Position numbers and translations under genes: made by a program
Shown: piece by piece, positions 54,894 to 64,000 of the stretch
Position numbering within the stretch: the first letter of the stretch is position 1
Layout of the letters: the number at the start of each line of letters is the position of its first letter
From: Planctomycetota bacterium
GTDB lineage: Bacteria > Planctomycetota > J058 > J103
DNA: 64,000 nucleotides
NCBI GenBank assembly: GCA_026004615.1
Contig: BPJM01000001.1
Location: 631,482-695,481 of the forward strand
Direction of reading: 5' to 3'
Notes under the pieces: model-generated
What the model was told of the DNA's origin: nothing
Seen by the model: only the letters and a program-made list of their open reading frames with translations
Database searches by the model: none

Positions 54894-55496
54894 ATGGCCG
54901 AAGCGGTGAAGATCGACGCCAGGACGGTGATGGAGCTGCGCGCCGCCACCGGCGCCGGCATGATGGACTGCAAGCAGGCGCTCGCCGAGAGCGGCGGTGA
55001 CCTCGAGAAGGCGAAGGACTGGCTGCGCAAGCGAGGCCAGAAGATCGCGGAGACCAAGTCGGCACGCAGCACCAACGCCGGCATCATCGCCAGCTACATC
55101 CATGCCGGCGGTCAGATCGGGGTGCTGATCGATCTCAGGTGCGAGACCGACTTCGTGGCCCGCACCGAGGACTTCCAGCAGCTCGCTCGGGATCTGTGCA
55201 TGCAGATCGCGGCCACCTCGCCAGCGGCAGTCGAGCGCGAACAGATCGATCCCGCGCTGCTGGAACGCGAGCGCGAGATCGCCCGCGCCCAGGCACCGCA
55301 GGACAAGCCTGCGCAGGTCATCGACAAGATCGTCCAGGGCAAGCTGGAGGCCTTCTTCAAGGAGCGGTGCCTGATCGACCAGCAGTTCGTCAAGGATCCC
55401 AAGCGGACGGTGCGGGATCTGCTGACCGAGGCGTCGGCCAAGCTCGGTGAGAACGTGCGCATCGCGCGTTTCACCCGCTATCAGGTCGGGGAGTAG
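54894..55496 (+). CDS. tsf: Elongation factor Ts, short form
   Basis: A 200-residue EF-Ts, shorter than E. coli (283) and like the single-subdomain form of Thermus and several other phyla. It recycles EF-Tu by GDP exchange. The UBA-like N-terminus [19 protein letters not shown] and the core [18 protein letters not shown] with CETDFVAR are clear. ATG follows CACGGAG. 91 bases after rpsB. Confidence 0.95.
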   Translation: MAEAVKIDARTVMELRAATGAGMMDCKQALAESGGDLEKAKDWLRKRGQKIAETKSARSTNAGIIASYIHAGGQIGVLIDLRCETDFVARTEDFQQLARDLCMQIAATSPAAVEREQIDPALLEREREIARAQAPQDKPAQVIDKIVQGKLEAFFKERCLIDQQFVKDPKRTVRDLLTEASAKLGENVRIARFTRYQVGE

Positions 55497-55524
55497 GCGG
55501 CAGGCAGGGCGGCGGCGGCAGGCG

Positions 55525-56262
55525 ATGGGCGACAGCGGCGGCGCAGGCCGAGGTCCTTTCCGGCGGGTGCTGCTCAAGATTTCCGGCGACGCCTTCTGCC
55601 GCCAGGAAGGCACCGGGCTGGAGATGGCCGAGGTGCGTGCCATCGCCCGCCAGATCAAGGCGGCGCGCGCCTCGGGTGCCGAGATGGCGGTCGTGGTCGG
55701 CGGCGGCAACATCCTGCGCGGCGCCCAGCTCAGCCAGGCAGGGGTGCAGCGCGCGACCGCCGACTACATGGGCATGCTGGCGACGGTGGTCAACGCGCTG
55801 GCGCTGCAGGACGCGCTCGAGAAGATCGATGTCGCGACGCGGTGTCTGACCGCCATCGAGATGCAGCGCGTGGCCGAGCCCTACATCCGCCGCCGCTGCA
55901 TCCGCCACCTGGAAAAAGGCCGGGTCTGCATCCTGGCGGGCGGCACCGGCAACCCTTTCTTGACCACCGACACCTCGGCGGCGCTGCGGGCGGCGGAGAT
56001 CGGCGCCGAGGTGCTGCTCAAGGCGACCAAGGTCGACGGCGTCTACGACAAGGACCCGCGCGAGCACCCCGACGCGCGCCGCTTCGAGTCGCTGACCTAC
56101 CTCGATGTGCTCAACCGCCAGCTCAAGGTCATGGACATGACCGCCATCTCGCTCTGCATGGAGACCGGGCTGCCGATCCTGGTGTTCAATCTCAAGGTCG
56201 AAGGCAACATCGAGAAGGCGGTCCGGGGCGACCGCATCGGCACCCTGATCGGTGCCGGCTGA
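55525..56262 (+). CDS. pyrH: UMP kinase
   Basis: A 245-residue bacterial UMP kinase (amino-acid-kinase fold) that makes UDP from UMP. Family features: [39 protein letters not shown] and the [10 protein letters not shown] loop. ATG 55525 chosen from the family N-terminus. 28 bases after tsf. Confidence 0.95.
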   Translation: MGDSGGAGRGPFRRVLLKISGDAFCRQEGTGLEMAEVRAIARQIKAARASGAEMAVVVGGGNILRGAQLSQAGVQRATADYMGMLATVVNALALQDALEKIDVATRCLTAIEMQRVAEPYIRRRCIRHLEKGRVCILAGGTGNPFLTTDTSAALRAAEIGAEVLLKATKVDGVYDKDPREHPDARRFESLTYLDVLNRQLKVMDMTAISLCMETGLPILVFNLKVEGNIEKAVRGDRIGTLIGAG

Positions 56263-56310
56263 GCGCTGGTGCGGGTCCCGGCAGGGCAAGGACTCGGAGT
56301 AGAGGCTGCC

Positions 56311-56871
56311 ATGGGTTACGACGACGTCCTCCTCGAGGCCGAGGAGAGGATGGAAAAGAGCGTCGAGGTGCTGCGGACCGACTACCGCGGGATGCGCACC
56401 GGGCGCGCGCATCCCGGGCTGGTCGAGGGGGTGCGGGTGGAGTACTACGGCTCCCCCACCCCCCTGCGCCAGCTGGCGCAGATCATGGTGCCCGAGGCCA
56501 ACCAGATCGTGATCAAACCCTTCGATCCGAGCAGCACCGCCGCCATCGAGAAGGCGATCCTCAAGAGCGACCTCGGCATCACACCCAACTCCGACGGCAA
56601 GGTGATCCGCCTCACCGTGCCGCCGCTCAGCGAGCAGCGGCGCAAGCAGCTGGTCGCCCAGGCCAAGGAGCGCGCGGAAGGGGCGCGCGTCTCGATCCGC
56701 AACATCCGGCGCGAGGCGAACAAGCAGGCGCAGCAGCTCGTGCAGGACGGCGAGATCGGCGAGGATGACTTCCAGAAGCTCAAGGCGGAGATCGACGAGC
56801 TGACCAAGAAGTACACCGGCCTGGTCGACAAGGAGCTGGAGAAGAAGACCGCCGAGCTCATGGAGGTCTGA
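56311..56871 (+). CDS. frr: Ribosome recycling factor
   Basis: A 186-residue RRF that splits ribosomes with EF-G after termination. Features: RTGRAHPGLVEGVRVEYYGS, the conserved PLRQLAQI and the C-terminal helical bundle with SIRNIRREANKQ. Full length. 48 bases after pyrH. Confidence 0.96.
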   Translation: MGYDDVLLEAEERMEKSVEVLRTDYRGMRTGRAHPGLVEGVRVEYYGSPTPLRQLAQIMVPEANQIVIKPFDPSSTAAIEKAILKSDLGITPNSDGKVIRLTVPPLSEQRRKQLVAQAKERAEGARVSIRNIRREANKQAQQLVQDGEIGEDDFQKLKAEIDELTKKYTGLVDKELEKKTAELMEV

Positions 56872-56877
56872 CCGCAG

Positions 56878-57561
56878 GTGCCGGCACCAGGGGCGGGCGA
56901 GGGGCGACGCGCCGGCGTCGAGGGGCGCGCGGTGCTCCAGCCGCGCTCGCGACGGCGCCCGCGGACAGCCGGCAGGCTGCGCGTGCGGCGCCGGATCGCG
57001 GTGGCGGCGCTGGGGCTGTGGGCGGCGGCGACGCCGCTCGGAGCCCAGGAGGCGTCCGCGCCGCCGAGCGCGGATGCGGCGCGCTGGGTGGAGCTGCTGC
57101 GCACTGGCGACGCGCTGGCCGCGGCCGAAGCCGAAGAGGCACTGACCCGCGAGGGCTGGCGGGTGCGGCCGCTCGTGGAGCAGGTGCTGCTGGAGAGCGA
57201 GCGTTCGGGCGCCCAGCGGCGTGCGCTGCGGGTGCTGGCGCAGCTGGGCGATCGGCGTGCGAGCACGGCGATCCGGCGGCTGCTGTTCGGCGAGCGGCCG
57301 CTCCGGGAGCAGGTGCGGCTCGAGGCCGCGGATGCGCTGTTGCGCCTGGGGGACAAGGGCGGCATCGAGGTGCTGATCGAGCTCATGCAGAGCGGCGAGC
57401 GCGGCATCCGGCTCGGCGCCCATGTGGTGTTCGTCCGCCACACCCATCGCGACTTCGGCTTTCGCTTCGACGCGCCGGGCGGCGAGCGCGCCGCCGCGCT
57501 CGCCCGCCTGCGCAGGTGGTGGCAGCAGGCGCGCGCCGACTTCGAGCCCGTAGCGGGCTGA
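56878..57561 (+). CDS. Exported HEAT-repeat protein, small
   Basis: A 227-residue protein. A hydrophobic stretch IAVAALGLWAAATPLGAQ near residues 40-57 looks like a signal peptide preceded by a long Arg-rich leader, so the true start may be a later GTG (near 56983). The rest is HEAT-like (QRRALRVLAQLGDRRASTAI and LREQVRLEAADALLRLGDKG), about three repeats. GTG 56878 lies 10 bases after a GGAGGT inside the end of frr. Function unknown; it resembles the larger HEAT protein at 37133-39313. Confidence 0.65.
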   Translation: MPAPGAGEGRRAGVEGRAVLQPRSRRRPRTAGRLRVRRRIAVAALGLWAAATPLGAQEASAPPSADAARWVELLRTGDALAAAEAEEALTREGWRVRPLVEQVLLESERSGAQRRALRVLAQLGDRRASTAIRRLLFGERPLREQVRLEAADALLRLGDKGGIEVLIELMQSGERGIRLGAHVVFVRHTHRDFGFRFDAPGGERAAALARLRRWWQQARADFEPVAG

Positions 57562-57588
57562 AGGGGGCCGCGGCGACTCTGTCCTCCC

Positions 57589-57618
57589 TTGCGCGGCGCT
57601 GGCACGGGATGCTACGCT
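57589..57618 (+). promoter_or_regulatory. Candidate promoter giving a near-leaderless mRNA
   Basis: TTGCGC (57589-57594) and TACGCT (57613-57618), 18-base spacing. The -10 ends 8 bases before ATG 57626, so transcription would begin at or next to the start codon. Confidence 0.35.
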
Positions 57619-57625
57619 CCGGTGT

Positions 57626-58738
57626 ATGCGCGGGTGGGCCCGGCGGCGCCGGCGGGGGGCGTCGCGAGCAGGGATCGCGGCAGTGGCGGCGCTCGCCGGG
57701 TTGGTGGCGGGCTGCGGCGCGCTGGGGCTGCGCCGCGGCGCGGAGCCGCCCCCCGGCCGCCCCCATCTGAGCGTCGCCTGCCTGCAGCTCCAGCCACGTG
57801 CCAGCCAGGGCGAGCCGTGCCGCGTCGTCTTCTACATCACGAACGACGGTGATTGGCCGGTGCTGCTGCAGGGCATCACGCCGCAGCGGCCGCTGGACCG
57901 CGCGGTCTCCTATGTGGAGCCGTGGCGCACCGCGCTCGCCTACGACGCGACCGAGGACGTGATCACGGCCGCCGAACCGCTCGCCGGAGCGGACTACCAC
58001 GTCACCGTCTACCGGGGGCTATTGCTACCAGGCGAGGCGGTGCGCGCCTTCACCAGCGTCGCCCCTTTCGACGTGCCGGTCTCGCACCACCGCTTCCGCG
58101 TGGATTACCTCACCGCACCCTGGGAGACCCTGCGCAACCGGCTCTATGTCGCCGCTCCGGGCGGCACCCCCCGGACCCGCGTCTTCCGCCGCCCCAGCTC
58201 GCCCACCCGCGAGCTGAGCGTGCCGCGGCTGCGGCGGGCGATCCTGGCGGGCGGCATGGCCGAGCTGCGCGCGGGCTCGGTGCAGGTGGCGCTCGCGGTG
58301 GCCCCGGTAGCGCCCGCACCGCTGCCGCTGGCGGACGCGCGGCGGCTGGCCGGGGTGCCCGAAGAGGTCGAGGGGGTGCACTCGCGCCTTCTGTCCGGAT
58401 GGGCCTTTGCGCGCAGCACGCGCGGTGTCGTCGTCGTCGGTGCCGACGGGGTGCGGCGGCTCGACCACATCAGCGTCGAGGCGTTGCGCGCCATCGCGGA
58501 GGGCGGCGAGGTGCTGAGCGTGCGCGTGGTGGACGCGGCGCTCGCGGCAGAGCTCAAGGACCTGGCGCAGCGCTGGGGCCAGGATGGCGACCCGCTGCGC
58601 GGCGAACTCGCTCGCGAGCGGCTGCCCGAGCTGCTGGAGCTGCTCGCCCTGCACGGCCTGCACCTCGACGCCGACCGCGCGGCTTTCGGGCCGGGGGGCG
58701 AAGCCGCCCGCCCGGGCGCCCTGCGGGTTGTGCGCTGA
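57626..58738 (+). CDS. Lipoprotein of unknown function, 370 aa
   Basis: Signal peptide with Arg-rich n-region and lipobox LVAGC (Cys30). The mature part is beta-rich with VFYITNDGDWPVLLQGI, suggesting an Ig-like domain, and a C-terminal helical segment. No enzyme motif or named family was recognised. A separate transcription unit: promoter just upstream and 477 bases of intergenic DNA after it. Confidence 0.65.
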   Translation: MRGWARRRRRGASRAGIAAVAALAGLVAGCGALGLRRGAEPPPGRPHLSVACLQLQPRASQGEPCRVVFYITNDGDWPVLLQGITPQRPLDRAVSYVEPWRTALAYDATEDVITAAEPLAGADYHVTVYRGLLLPGEAVRAFTSVAPFDVPVSHHRFRVDYLTAPWETLRNRLYVAAPGGTPRTRVFRRPSSPTRELSVPRLRRAILAGGMAELRAGSVQVALAVAPVAPAPLPLADARRLAGVPEEVEGVHSRLLSGWAFARSTRGVVVVGADGVRRLDHISVEALRAIAEGGEVLSVRVVDAALAAELKDLAQRWGQDGDPLRGELARERLPELLELLALHGLHLDADRAAFGPGGEAARPGALRVVR

Positions 58739-59215
58739 GGGGGTGCGCAATCGCCAGCCCCGATCGCGTCCCCACCGCTGCGGTCCAGCCCTTCTCCCTG
58801 CACGGCAGGCGGACAACGGGTGTGCTCTCGCCCTCGGTGTCCGCCTGCCACTGGCGCTCCGCTCGCTTCCCCCGCCGGCGCTTTCGCCCCGGCGCTGCCC
58901 TGCCCCGCCTGCGCCCGCCCTCCCCTGGCCCGCCCTGGCCGGTGCGCCGGCCATGCCGCCCGCCGATCCGTGCCGCGGCAGGGACCAGCTGCGCCCGCGG
59001 TCGGTGCCGCCAGCGGCGGGTTGCGGCTCGGCGCCCGGCGGCTGGCCGGTCCGGCACGAGCAGCTCGTAGCTCGACCTGCGGCCCGTCGCCCCAGCGCCG
59101 CCGGCGCAGCTGGCCGGTTCGGGTTGTTGCCCTAACCGGCAGGTGGTATGTTCTCTGGCGCGGCGGCGGACACGCGTGCGCGGCCTGCGCGCGCGGGGGG
59201 GCAGGGGCGGATCGC
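58739..59215. other. Intergenic region upstream of the glycosyltransferase gene
   Basis: About 475 bases. Mostly C-rich on the plus strand with no supported gene. A weak promoter-like pair TTGTTG (59124-59129) and TATGTT (59147-59152), 17-base spacing, lies 63 bases before ATG 59216. Confidence 0.5.
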
Positions 59216-60469
59216 ATGCAGGCGGAGCGCGCCGCAGACCAGGCTCGGGCGGCAGCCGCCGCCCGTGCGCACGCGGGCGAGACGCGCCCGGTCGTGGTGC
59301 TCGCCGGGGAGGGCCGGGGCGGCGGACACCGCGCGGTGATGGCGGCGCTCGCCGAGTCGTTCCTCGGGCTGTACGGGGCAGCCCTGCACCTGGTGGCGCT
59401 GCCGAGCCTGGTGCGCCAGGGCGGAGCGCTGCTGCGTCTGGTGGCGAGGGTTCCCGGCGCCGAGCGGTGGTTGGAGCGGCCCGGCGCGGCGGCGGTGGCG
59501 CGGCGCTGGTTGGGCGGCCGCCGGCTGGCAGCGCGCCTGCACGCCCACGGGGCGCACGCAGTGGTGTTCACCCACCCGGCGGCGGCCGCGCTCGGCGCCG
59601 CCAGCCTCGGCGCGCCGGCGGCCGGTGCGGGACGCGCCGCAGCCGGTGCCTGCCCGCCCGCCTTCGCGGTCTGCACCGACCCGGGTAGCTGGGTCCGCCG
59701 GGGCTGGGCCCACCCGGCGCTCACGCGGGTGTTCTGCGCCACCGAGCAGGCACGCGCGGCCCTGCTCGAACGCGGACTCGCACCCGAGCAGGTCGTGTTG
59801 AGCGGTATGCCGGTCCGGCGGGCCTTCTTCGCCCGGCCGGCGCTGGATCCCGAGCGGGTGCGTGCGGGGCTTGGACTGGCGCCGGCCCGCCCGACGATGC
59901 TGGTGGTGGCGGATCGCCAGTCGTGCCGCCGCGAGCTGGCGGTGCTCCAGGCGGTGCTGGCGGCAGCGCCGGCTCTGCAGCTGATCTACGTCGGGCGCGA
60001 CGGCGGCGGGCTGCGGGCGGCCACGCGCCTGGGGCGGCGGTATCCGGGCCGGCTGGCGGCGGTGGCGCATACCCGCGAGCTGGAGCTGTTGCTCGCCGCC
60101 TCGGAGCTGCTGCTCGCACCGCCCGGCGGGACGCTGATCTTCGAGGCGGCCGCGCGCGGGGTCCCGGTGCTGGTGCTCGCCATGCGCTCGCTGCCGCCGC
60201 AGCGCGAGGCGACCGCGCAGCTGGTGGAACAGACCGGTATCGGCTGCGCGGTGCGCGAGCCCGCCGCGCTCGGCCCCGCGCTACGCCGCGCCCTGGAGCC
60301 CCCGCAGCGCGCCGCCTGGCAGGCCCGGCTCGCCGCGCTGGTCCATCCCGGCTCCGCCGAGCGCGTGGCGCTCGAGGTCGCCGCGGCGCTCGGAGTCCGC
60401 CCTCCGCTCGAGCGGCTCGTGCCCGCCGCCGAACCTGGGCTTCGCCATCGGAGCGGGCACGGCTCGTAG
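59216..60469 (+). CDS. GT28-type glycosyltransferase (MurG/MGDG-synthase-like)
   Basis: A 417-residue GT-B glycosyltransferase. N-terminal domain begins VVVLAGEGRGGGHRAVMAAL, the glycine-rich acceptor side of the MGDG-synthase/MurG group; CTDPGSWVRRGWAHPAL and VVLSGMPVRRAFF are typical of diacylglycerol glycosyltransferases. The C-terminal donor site has APPGGTLIFEAAARGVPVLV. It may glycosylate a membrane lipid or peptidoglycan precursor; donor and acceptor are not known. ATG 59216 has a GGGGGGCAGGGGCGG site. It lies next to NagZ- and AmpG-like genes. Confidence 0.8.
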   Translation: MQAERAADQARAAAAARAHAGETRPVVVLAGEGRGGGHRAVMAALAESFLGLYGAALHLVALPSLVRQGGALLRLVARVPGAERWLERPGAAAVARRWLGGRRLAARLHAHGAHAVVFTHPAAAALGAASLGAPAAGAGRAAAGACPPAFAVCTDPGSWVRRGWAHPALTRVFCATEQARAALLERGLAPEQVVLSGMPVRRAFFARPALDPERVRAGLGLAPARPTMLVVADRQSCRRELAVLQAVLAAAPALQLIYVGRDGGGLRAATRLGRRYPGRLAAVAHTRELELLLAASELLLAPPGGTLIFEAAARGVPVLVLAMRSLPPQREATAQLVEQTGIGCAVREPAALGPALRRALEPPQRAAWQARLAALVHPGSAERVALEVAAALGVRPPLERLVPAAEPGLRHRSGHGS

Positions 60470-60492
60470 CGGCGGGGGCACCGCCCCGCCGC
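60469..60492 (+). terminator. Hairpin after the glycosyltransferase gene
   Basis: Perfect 9-bp arms (60469-60477 and 60484-60492) with a 6-base loop, directly at the stop codon. Weak evidence for termination; no T-run. Confidence 0.35.
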
Positions 60493-60573
60493 CTGCCGGC
60501 GGAGTCGGCCGCTGCCGATACAATCCCCACGCTCGCAGCTCGCAGTCACGAACGAGACGGGGAGGCCGGCGGA

Positions 60574-62214
60574 TTGGCTCCGGTCGAAGCGGGCGGAGTC
60601 GTGGTCGGGCTGTTGCGGATCCCGGCGGAAGGGCAGCCGGGAGCGGAGGAGGTCTGGGCGCAGGCGGCGCGCTGGGTGGCGCCGCCGCGAGCGGGCGGAC
60701 TGGGGCTGGCGGGGCTGCTGGTGTTCGGCGGGCAGGCGCCGGGGCTCCGGGCCCGGCTGGCGGCGCTGGAGCGGTGCGCGGGGCGGCGCCTGCTGTTGTG
60801 CGCCGATCTGGAGCGCGGTGCCGGCCAGCAGGTGCAGGGGCTGACGCGCCTGCCGCATGCCCTGGCCCTGGGTGCGGCGGGGGATCCCGCGCTGGCCCGC
60901 CGCGCCGGCGCGCTGACCGCGCGCGAGGCACGCGCGGTCGGTCTGTGCTGCGTGCTGGGGCCCTGCGCCGATCTGGCGCTGCACCCGGACAATCCCATCA
61001 TCGACGTGCGCGCCTTCGGCGACGAGCCCGAGCGGGTCGGGACGCTGGTGCGCGCCTGGATCGAGGGAGCGCAGGACGAGGGCGGCGTGCTCGCGTGCGC
61101 CAAGCACTTCCCAGGCCACGGCGACGTCGTCGTGGACTCGCACGTGGCGCTGCCGTTGCTGGCGAGCGGCGCGCAGACCCTCGCCCGGCGCGAGCTGGTG
61201 CCGTTCCGCGCTGCGGTGCGGGCACGCGTCGCGGCCGTGATGACGGCACACCTGGCGGCACCGGCGCTGACAGGAGATGCCCGCACCCCGGTCACCCTGT
61301 CGGCGCGTGCGGTGGGCTGGCTGCGCGCGCGGCTCGGTCACCAGGGGCTGGTGATCACCGACGCGCTGCTCATGGGCGGGGTGCTGCAGGGACTGGATCC
61401 GGCGGAGGCGGCGGTGCAGGCGCTGGCTGCGGGCTGCGACGTGCTGCTCGCCCCCGCGGACCCCGAGGCGGCCGTGCGGGCGATCGCGCGAGCGTGCGCG
61501 TGCGGGCGGCTGGCGCCGGCGCGCGTGCGCGAGGCCCGAGGCCGGATCGCGGCGGCGCTCGCGCGGCTCGCGCCGCTGCCCGCGCAGCCCGGGACCGAGG
61601 AGGGCGCGAGCGAGGGCGCGGCGGCGGAGGGCGGCCAGCTGGCGCGCACCATCGCCGAGCGGGCGCTGGTGGCGGTTCGGGGCGAGCGCCCCCCGGTGTG
61701 CGGGCAGGGGCGTGAGGCGGTGGTGGTGACGCTCGCGGGTGATGCGGGCGAGCTGTTTGCGGTGCTGGCGGCGCAACTGGCGGCTGGCTCGGGCGCGGTG
61801 CGCCTGCTGCCGGTCCATGCCGCCAGCCCCGCCGAGCGCTGCGCCGCGGTCCGGGCGGCGGTGGCGCAAGCGGAGCTCGCAGGCGTGCCCGTCGCCATCG
61901 TGGTCGGGTCCGCGGTCCGGGCGTACAAGGAGCAGGTGGGGCTGCCACCCCGCGAGCGGGAGCTGCTCGCGGCGTTGATCGCGGCGGCGCCCCGGGCAGC
62001 GGTGGTGGCGCTCGGCAGCCCGCGGCTGCTCGCGGGTGCGGAGGGCGGCTGCGGTTTTCGCGGGTTCGCCTGTTCGGACGAGCCGCCGAGTCAGGCGGCA
62101 GTCGCGCGCGCGTTGCTCGGCGGCCTGCGCTTTGGCGCCGCCTCGCCGCTCCAGGGGCGTGCCTGGCGCGCGCGCCTGGAGCGCTGGCGCGGCAGCGGGG
62201 TGGCGGCGGGGTGA
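60574..62214 (+). CDS. nagZ: Glycoside hydrolase family 3, NagZ-type beta-N-acetylglucosaminidase
   Basis: A 546-residue GH3 enzyme. The NagZ signature is complete: [18 protein letters not shown] (acid/base Asp-His pair) near residue 175, and nucleophile Asp in [10 protein letters not shown] (usual SDDLxM, here the second Asp is Ala). It would remove GlcNAc from GlcNAc-anhydroMurNAc peptides in cell-wall recycling. An additional C-terminal domain (about 370-546) follows. TTG 60574 has GGGGAGG 8 bases upstream; a TACAAT lies at 60519. Its end overlaps the AmpG-like gene by four bases (GTGA). Confidence 0.85.
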   Translation: MAPVEAGGVVVGLLRIPAEGQPGAEEVWAQAARWVAPPRAGGLGLAGLLVFGGQAPGLRARLAALERCAGRRLLLCADLERGAGQQVQGLTRLPHALALGAAGDPALARRAGALTAREARAVGLCCVLGPCADLALHPDNPIIDVRAFGDEPERVGTLVRAWIEGAQDEGGVLACAKHFPGHGDVVVDSHVALPLLASGAQTLARRELVPFRAAVRARVAAVMTAHLAAPALTGDARTPVTLSARAVGWLRARLGHQGLVITDALLMGGVLQGLDPAEAAVQALAAGCDVLLAPADPEAAVRAIARACACGRLAPARVREARGRIAAALARLAPLPAQPGTEEGASEGAAAEGGQLARTIAERALVAVRGERPPVCGQGREAVVVTLAGDAGELFAVLAAQLAAGSGAVRLLPVHAASPAERCAAVRAAVAQAELAGVPVAIVVGSAVRAYKEQVGLPPRERELLAALIAAAPRAAVVALGSPRLLAGAEGGCGFRGFACSDEPPSQAAVARALLGGLRFGAASPLQGRAWRARLERWRGSGVAAG

Positions 62215-63596
62215 GCGGGCGCGCCTGGGCCAGGGTACCCGGCGCGGCCCCAGGCGGGCACGCCGGCACCGCGAGCTGGGCACGCGCCTGGGCCTTCGTG
62301 CCGACGGCCTATTTCGTGCAGGGGCTGCCCTACAACGCCGTCACCCAGACCATGCAGCTGTCGCTGCAGGACTACGGGATCGACAAGGCGCTGATCAATA
62401 CCGCCTTGGGCGCGGTCCTGCTGGTCTGGTCGCTCAAGATGGCGTGGGCGCCGCTGGTCGACGGGGTGCTGACCAAGCGCACCTGGACGGTCGCCACCCA
62501 GTTGCTCGGCGGCGCGGTGCTGGGAGCGCTGGGGCTGCTGGCCGACCGCCCGCCGGAGGCGTTCCTCGCGGTGGCGGTGGGCGCGATGGCGGTCGCGGCG
62601 CTGCTGTCCGCCACCCACGACATCGCGCTGGACGGCTACTACATGCTGGCACTCGATCCGCGCCAACAGGCGTTCTTCGTCGGAGTGCGGGCGGCGGCCT
62701 GGCGGCTGGCGCTGGTCTTCGCCACCGGGGCACTGGTGTGGCTGGTGGGGCTCGCCCAAGAGCAGCCGCCGGCCGCTGGCACGGTTCCGGCGGCCTGGCG
62801 GCAGGTGCTGCGCGCGGTGCTGGGCCTGCCCGGGCCCGGGGCGGGGGTGGTGGCGAGCTGGCGGTGGGGGTGGATGGCCTGCGCCGCGCTCATGATCGGG
62901 CTCGGTCTGTACCACGCGCTGGTGTTGCCCCGTCCGGCCGCCGACCGCCCGGCGGCGCGGGGCGGGCCCATGGCCGCGTTCGGGCCCGCCTTCCGCAGCT
63001 ACCTGCGGCAACCCGGGCTGGTGCGCCTGCTCGCGTTCATCCTGCTCTACCGCTTCGCGGAGGTGTTGCTGGCGGCGATGGCGAAGCTGTTCCTGCGCGA
63101 TCCGCCAGCCGCCGGCGGCATGGGGCTCGATCTGCAGCAGGTGGGGCTCGTCTACGGTACGGTCGGGGTGGTGGGACTGGTGCTGGGCGGCGTGCTCGGC
63201 GGCGCCGCGGTCGCGCGCTGGGGGATCGCGCGCACACTGTGGCCCCTGGCGCTCGCCATGAATGCGCCGGATGTGGTCTACCTGTATCTGGCGTGGCGGC
63301 CCGAGACGCCGCTGGGGGTGGTGGCGGCGCTGGTGGGCCTGGAGCAGCTCGGCTACGGCATGGGCTTCAGTGCGTTCCTGGTGGTGTTGCTGCGCGCGGC
63401 GCGGCCTCCGTACCAGACCACGCACTATGCGATCTCGACCGGGATCATGGGCTTGGGGCTCATGGTGCCGACGGCGCTGAGCGGTTGGCTGCAGGCCGGG
63501 CTCGGCTACTCGGGTTATTTCGCGCTGGTGTGCGCTCTCGCCATCCCTTGCCTCTTGACGGTGGAGCCGGTCCGCCGGATGCGGTGGCAGGAGTGA
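62211..63596 (+). CDS. MFS transporter, AmpG-like
   Basis: A 461-residue 12-helix MFS permease. [20 protein letters not shown] at the start of helix 1 and the [12 protein letters not shown] loop between helices 2 and 3 resemble AmpG, the importer of GlcNAc-anhydroMurNAc muropeptides; [16 protein letters not shown] fits the same family. The GTG start overlaps the nagZ stop (GTGA), which supports a peptidoglycan-recycling role. Nucleotide-sugar or siderophore import cannot be excluded. Confidence 0.82.
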   Translation: MSGRAWARVPGAAPGGHAGTASWARAWAFVPTAYFVQGLPYNAVTQTMQLSLQDYGIDKALINTALGAVLLVWSLKMAWAPLVDGVLTKRTWTVATQLLGGAVLGALGLLADRPPEAFLAVAVGAMAVAALLSATHDIALDGYYMLALDPRQQAFFVGVRAAAWRLALVFATGALVWLVGLAQEQPPAAGTVPAAWRQVLRAVLGLPGPGAGVVASWRWGWMACAALMIGLGLYHALVLPRPAADRPAARGGPMAAFGPAFRSYLRQPGLVRLLAFILLYRFAEVLLAAMAKLFLRDPPAAGGMGLDLQQVGLVYGTVGVVGLVLGGVLGGAAVARWGIARTLWPLALAMNAPDVVYLYLAWRPETPLGVVAALVGLEQLGYGMGFSAFLVVLLRAARPPYQTTHYAISTGIMGLGLMVPTALSGWLQAGLGYSGYFALVCALAIPCLLTVEPVRRMRWQE

Positions 63597-63706
63597 ACGG
63601 CGGCAGGGCGCAGCCCGGTGCGCGCGCGTACCATTGGCGCCCGGATTCCGAGCCGGTAGACTCGGGCGCAGCGGCGCCGGCGGCGCCGACTGGCAGGAGG
63701 AGGGCC

Positions 63707-64000
63707 TTGGGCCTGCACCACCGGCATCACGACCAGCGGCGAGCTGGCCCGGACGGCGCCAGCGCCGCGGCGGGCAACCTGCGGCCGGCGGCCCGGCGCG
63801 GCCGGCGGGCGTTGAAGATCGCGCTCGGGATCACCGCGGGTTTCATGGCGGTGGAGGCGATCGGTGGCTGGCTCGCCAACTCGCTGGCGCTGCTCGCCGA
63901 CGCAGCGCACATGTTCACCGATGCGGCGGCACTCGCGCTGGCGCTGGCGGCAGTGCACTTCGCGGCCCGGCCCGCGACGGCGCGCAAGAGCTTCGGCTGG
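63707..64000 (+). CDS. Cation diffusion facilitator (CzcD-like), C-terminus cut off
   Basis: The first 98 residues of a CDF-family Zn2+/Co2+/Cd2+ exporter. A His-rich N-terminus ([12 protein letters not shown]) is followed by helix 1 ([18 protein letters not shown]) and helix 2 with the metal-site motif [18 protein letters not shown] 63707 has an AGGAGGAGGG site immediately upstream. The rest lies beyond the right edge. Confidence 0.85.
   Translation, partial: MGLHHRHHDQRRAGPDGASAAAGNLRPAARRGRRALKIALGITAGFMAVEAIGGWLANSLALLADAAHMFTDAAALALALAAVHFAARPATARKSFGW

Overview
The window is very GC-rich bacterial DNA; 60-base lines I counted by hand run from about 60 to over 80 percent GC. It comes from a Gram-negative (diderm) organism: it carries bamA, skp, lpxC, lpxA, several lipoproteins with clear lipoboxes and TonB-free periplasmic proteins. 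The lineage cannot be fixed from sequence reading alone. Short EF-Ts, an LpxC-hotdog fusion, periplasmic HEAT/TPR proteins and a large Ig/FG-GAP lipoprotein would suit Planctomycetota or another deep, mostly uncultured phylum, but this is a low-confidence guess. Clustered indels in sucA and a single frameshift in the essential rpsF suggest a draft or metagenome assembly with local base errors.

Layout. From 1 to 28.8 kb nearly everything is on the minus strand. Read in the direction of transcription (right to left) this gives: a DUF885 protein; a small unknown protein; an SRPBCC protein, LarB, NnrD and a TlpA-like thioredoxin; then 2-oxoglutarate dehydrogenase (sucA, sucB), a rhodanese-methyltransferase fusion and topoisomerase IV (parC, parE); then an ABC ATPase and its FtsX/MacB-type permease; a coiled-coil membrane protein; and a tightly overlapping five-gene unit (MoxR ATPase, membrane protein, ABC ATPase, ABC permease, DUF58 protein) that runs off the left edge. 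Two plus-strand genes interrupt this: a glutamate dehydrogenase divergent from sucA, and a secreted Fic-domain protein lying between the ABC ATPase and its permease.

From 29.4 kb to the end everything is on the plus strand. First come two related surface lipoproteins (430 aa, and 2002 aa with seven Ig-like and fourteen FG-GAP repeats) and two periplasmic repeat proteins (HEAT/TPR; a propeller-like protein). Next is tRNA-Gln followed by a housekeeping series: glmU, prs, rplY, pth, rpsF, rpsR, rplI, dnaB. Then comes an envelope block (bamA, skp, lpxC fused to a hotdog domain, lpxA and a Gfo/Idh/MocA oxidoreductase that may be a GnnA-type lipid A enzyme). The translation block rpsB, tsf, pyrH, frr follows, then a HEAT protein, a lipoprotein, and a peptidoglycan/glycolipid group (GT28-like glycosyltransferase, NagZ-type GH3, AmpG-like MFS). 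A cation diffusion facilitator is cut by the right edge.

Gene coupling is tight: many junctions are GTGA or ATGA overlaps. Candidate sigma70-type promoters and long GC hairpins could be read by eye at several operon boundaries. No IS element, integrase, CRISPR array or rRNA gene was seen. The most unusual items are the periplasmic Fic protein, the LpxC-hotdog fusion with a missing catalytic Glu, the oxidoreductase next to lpxA, the giant repeat lipoprotein and the DUF885 protein that has lost its metal ligands.
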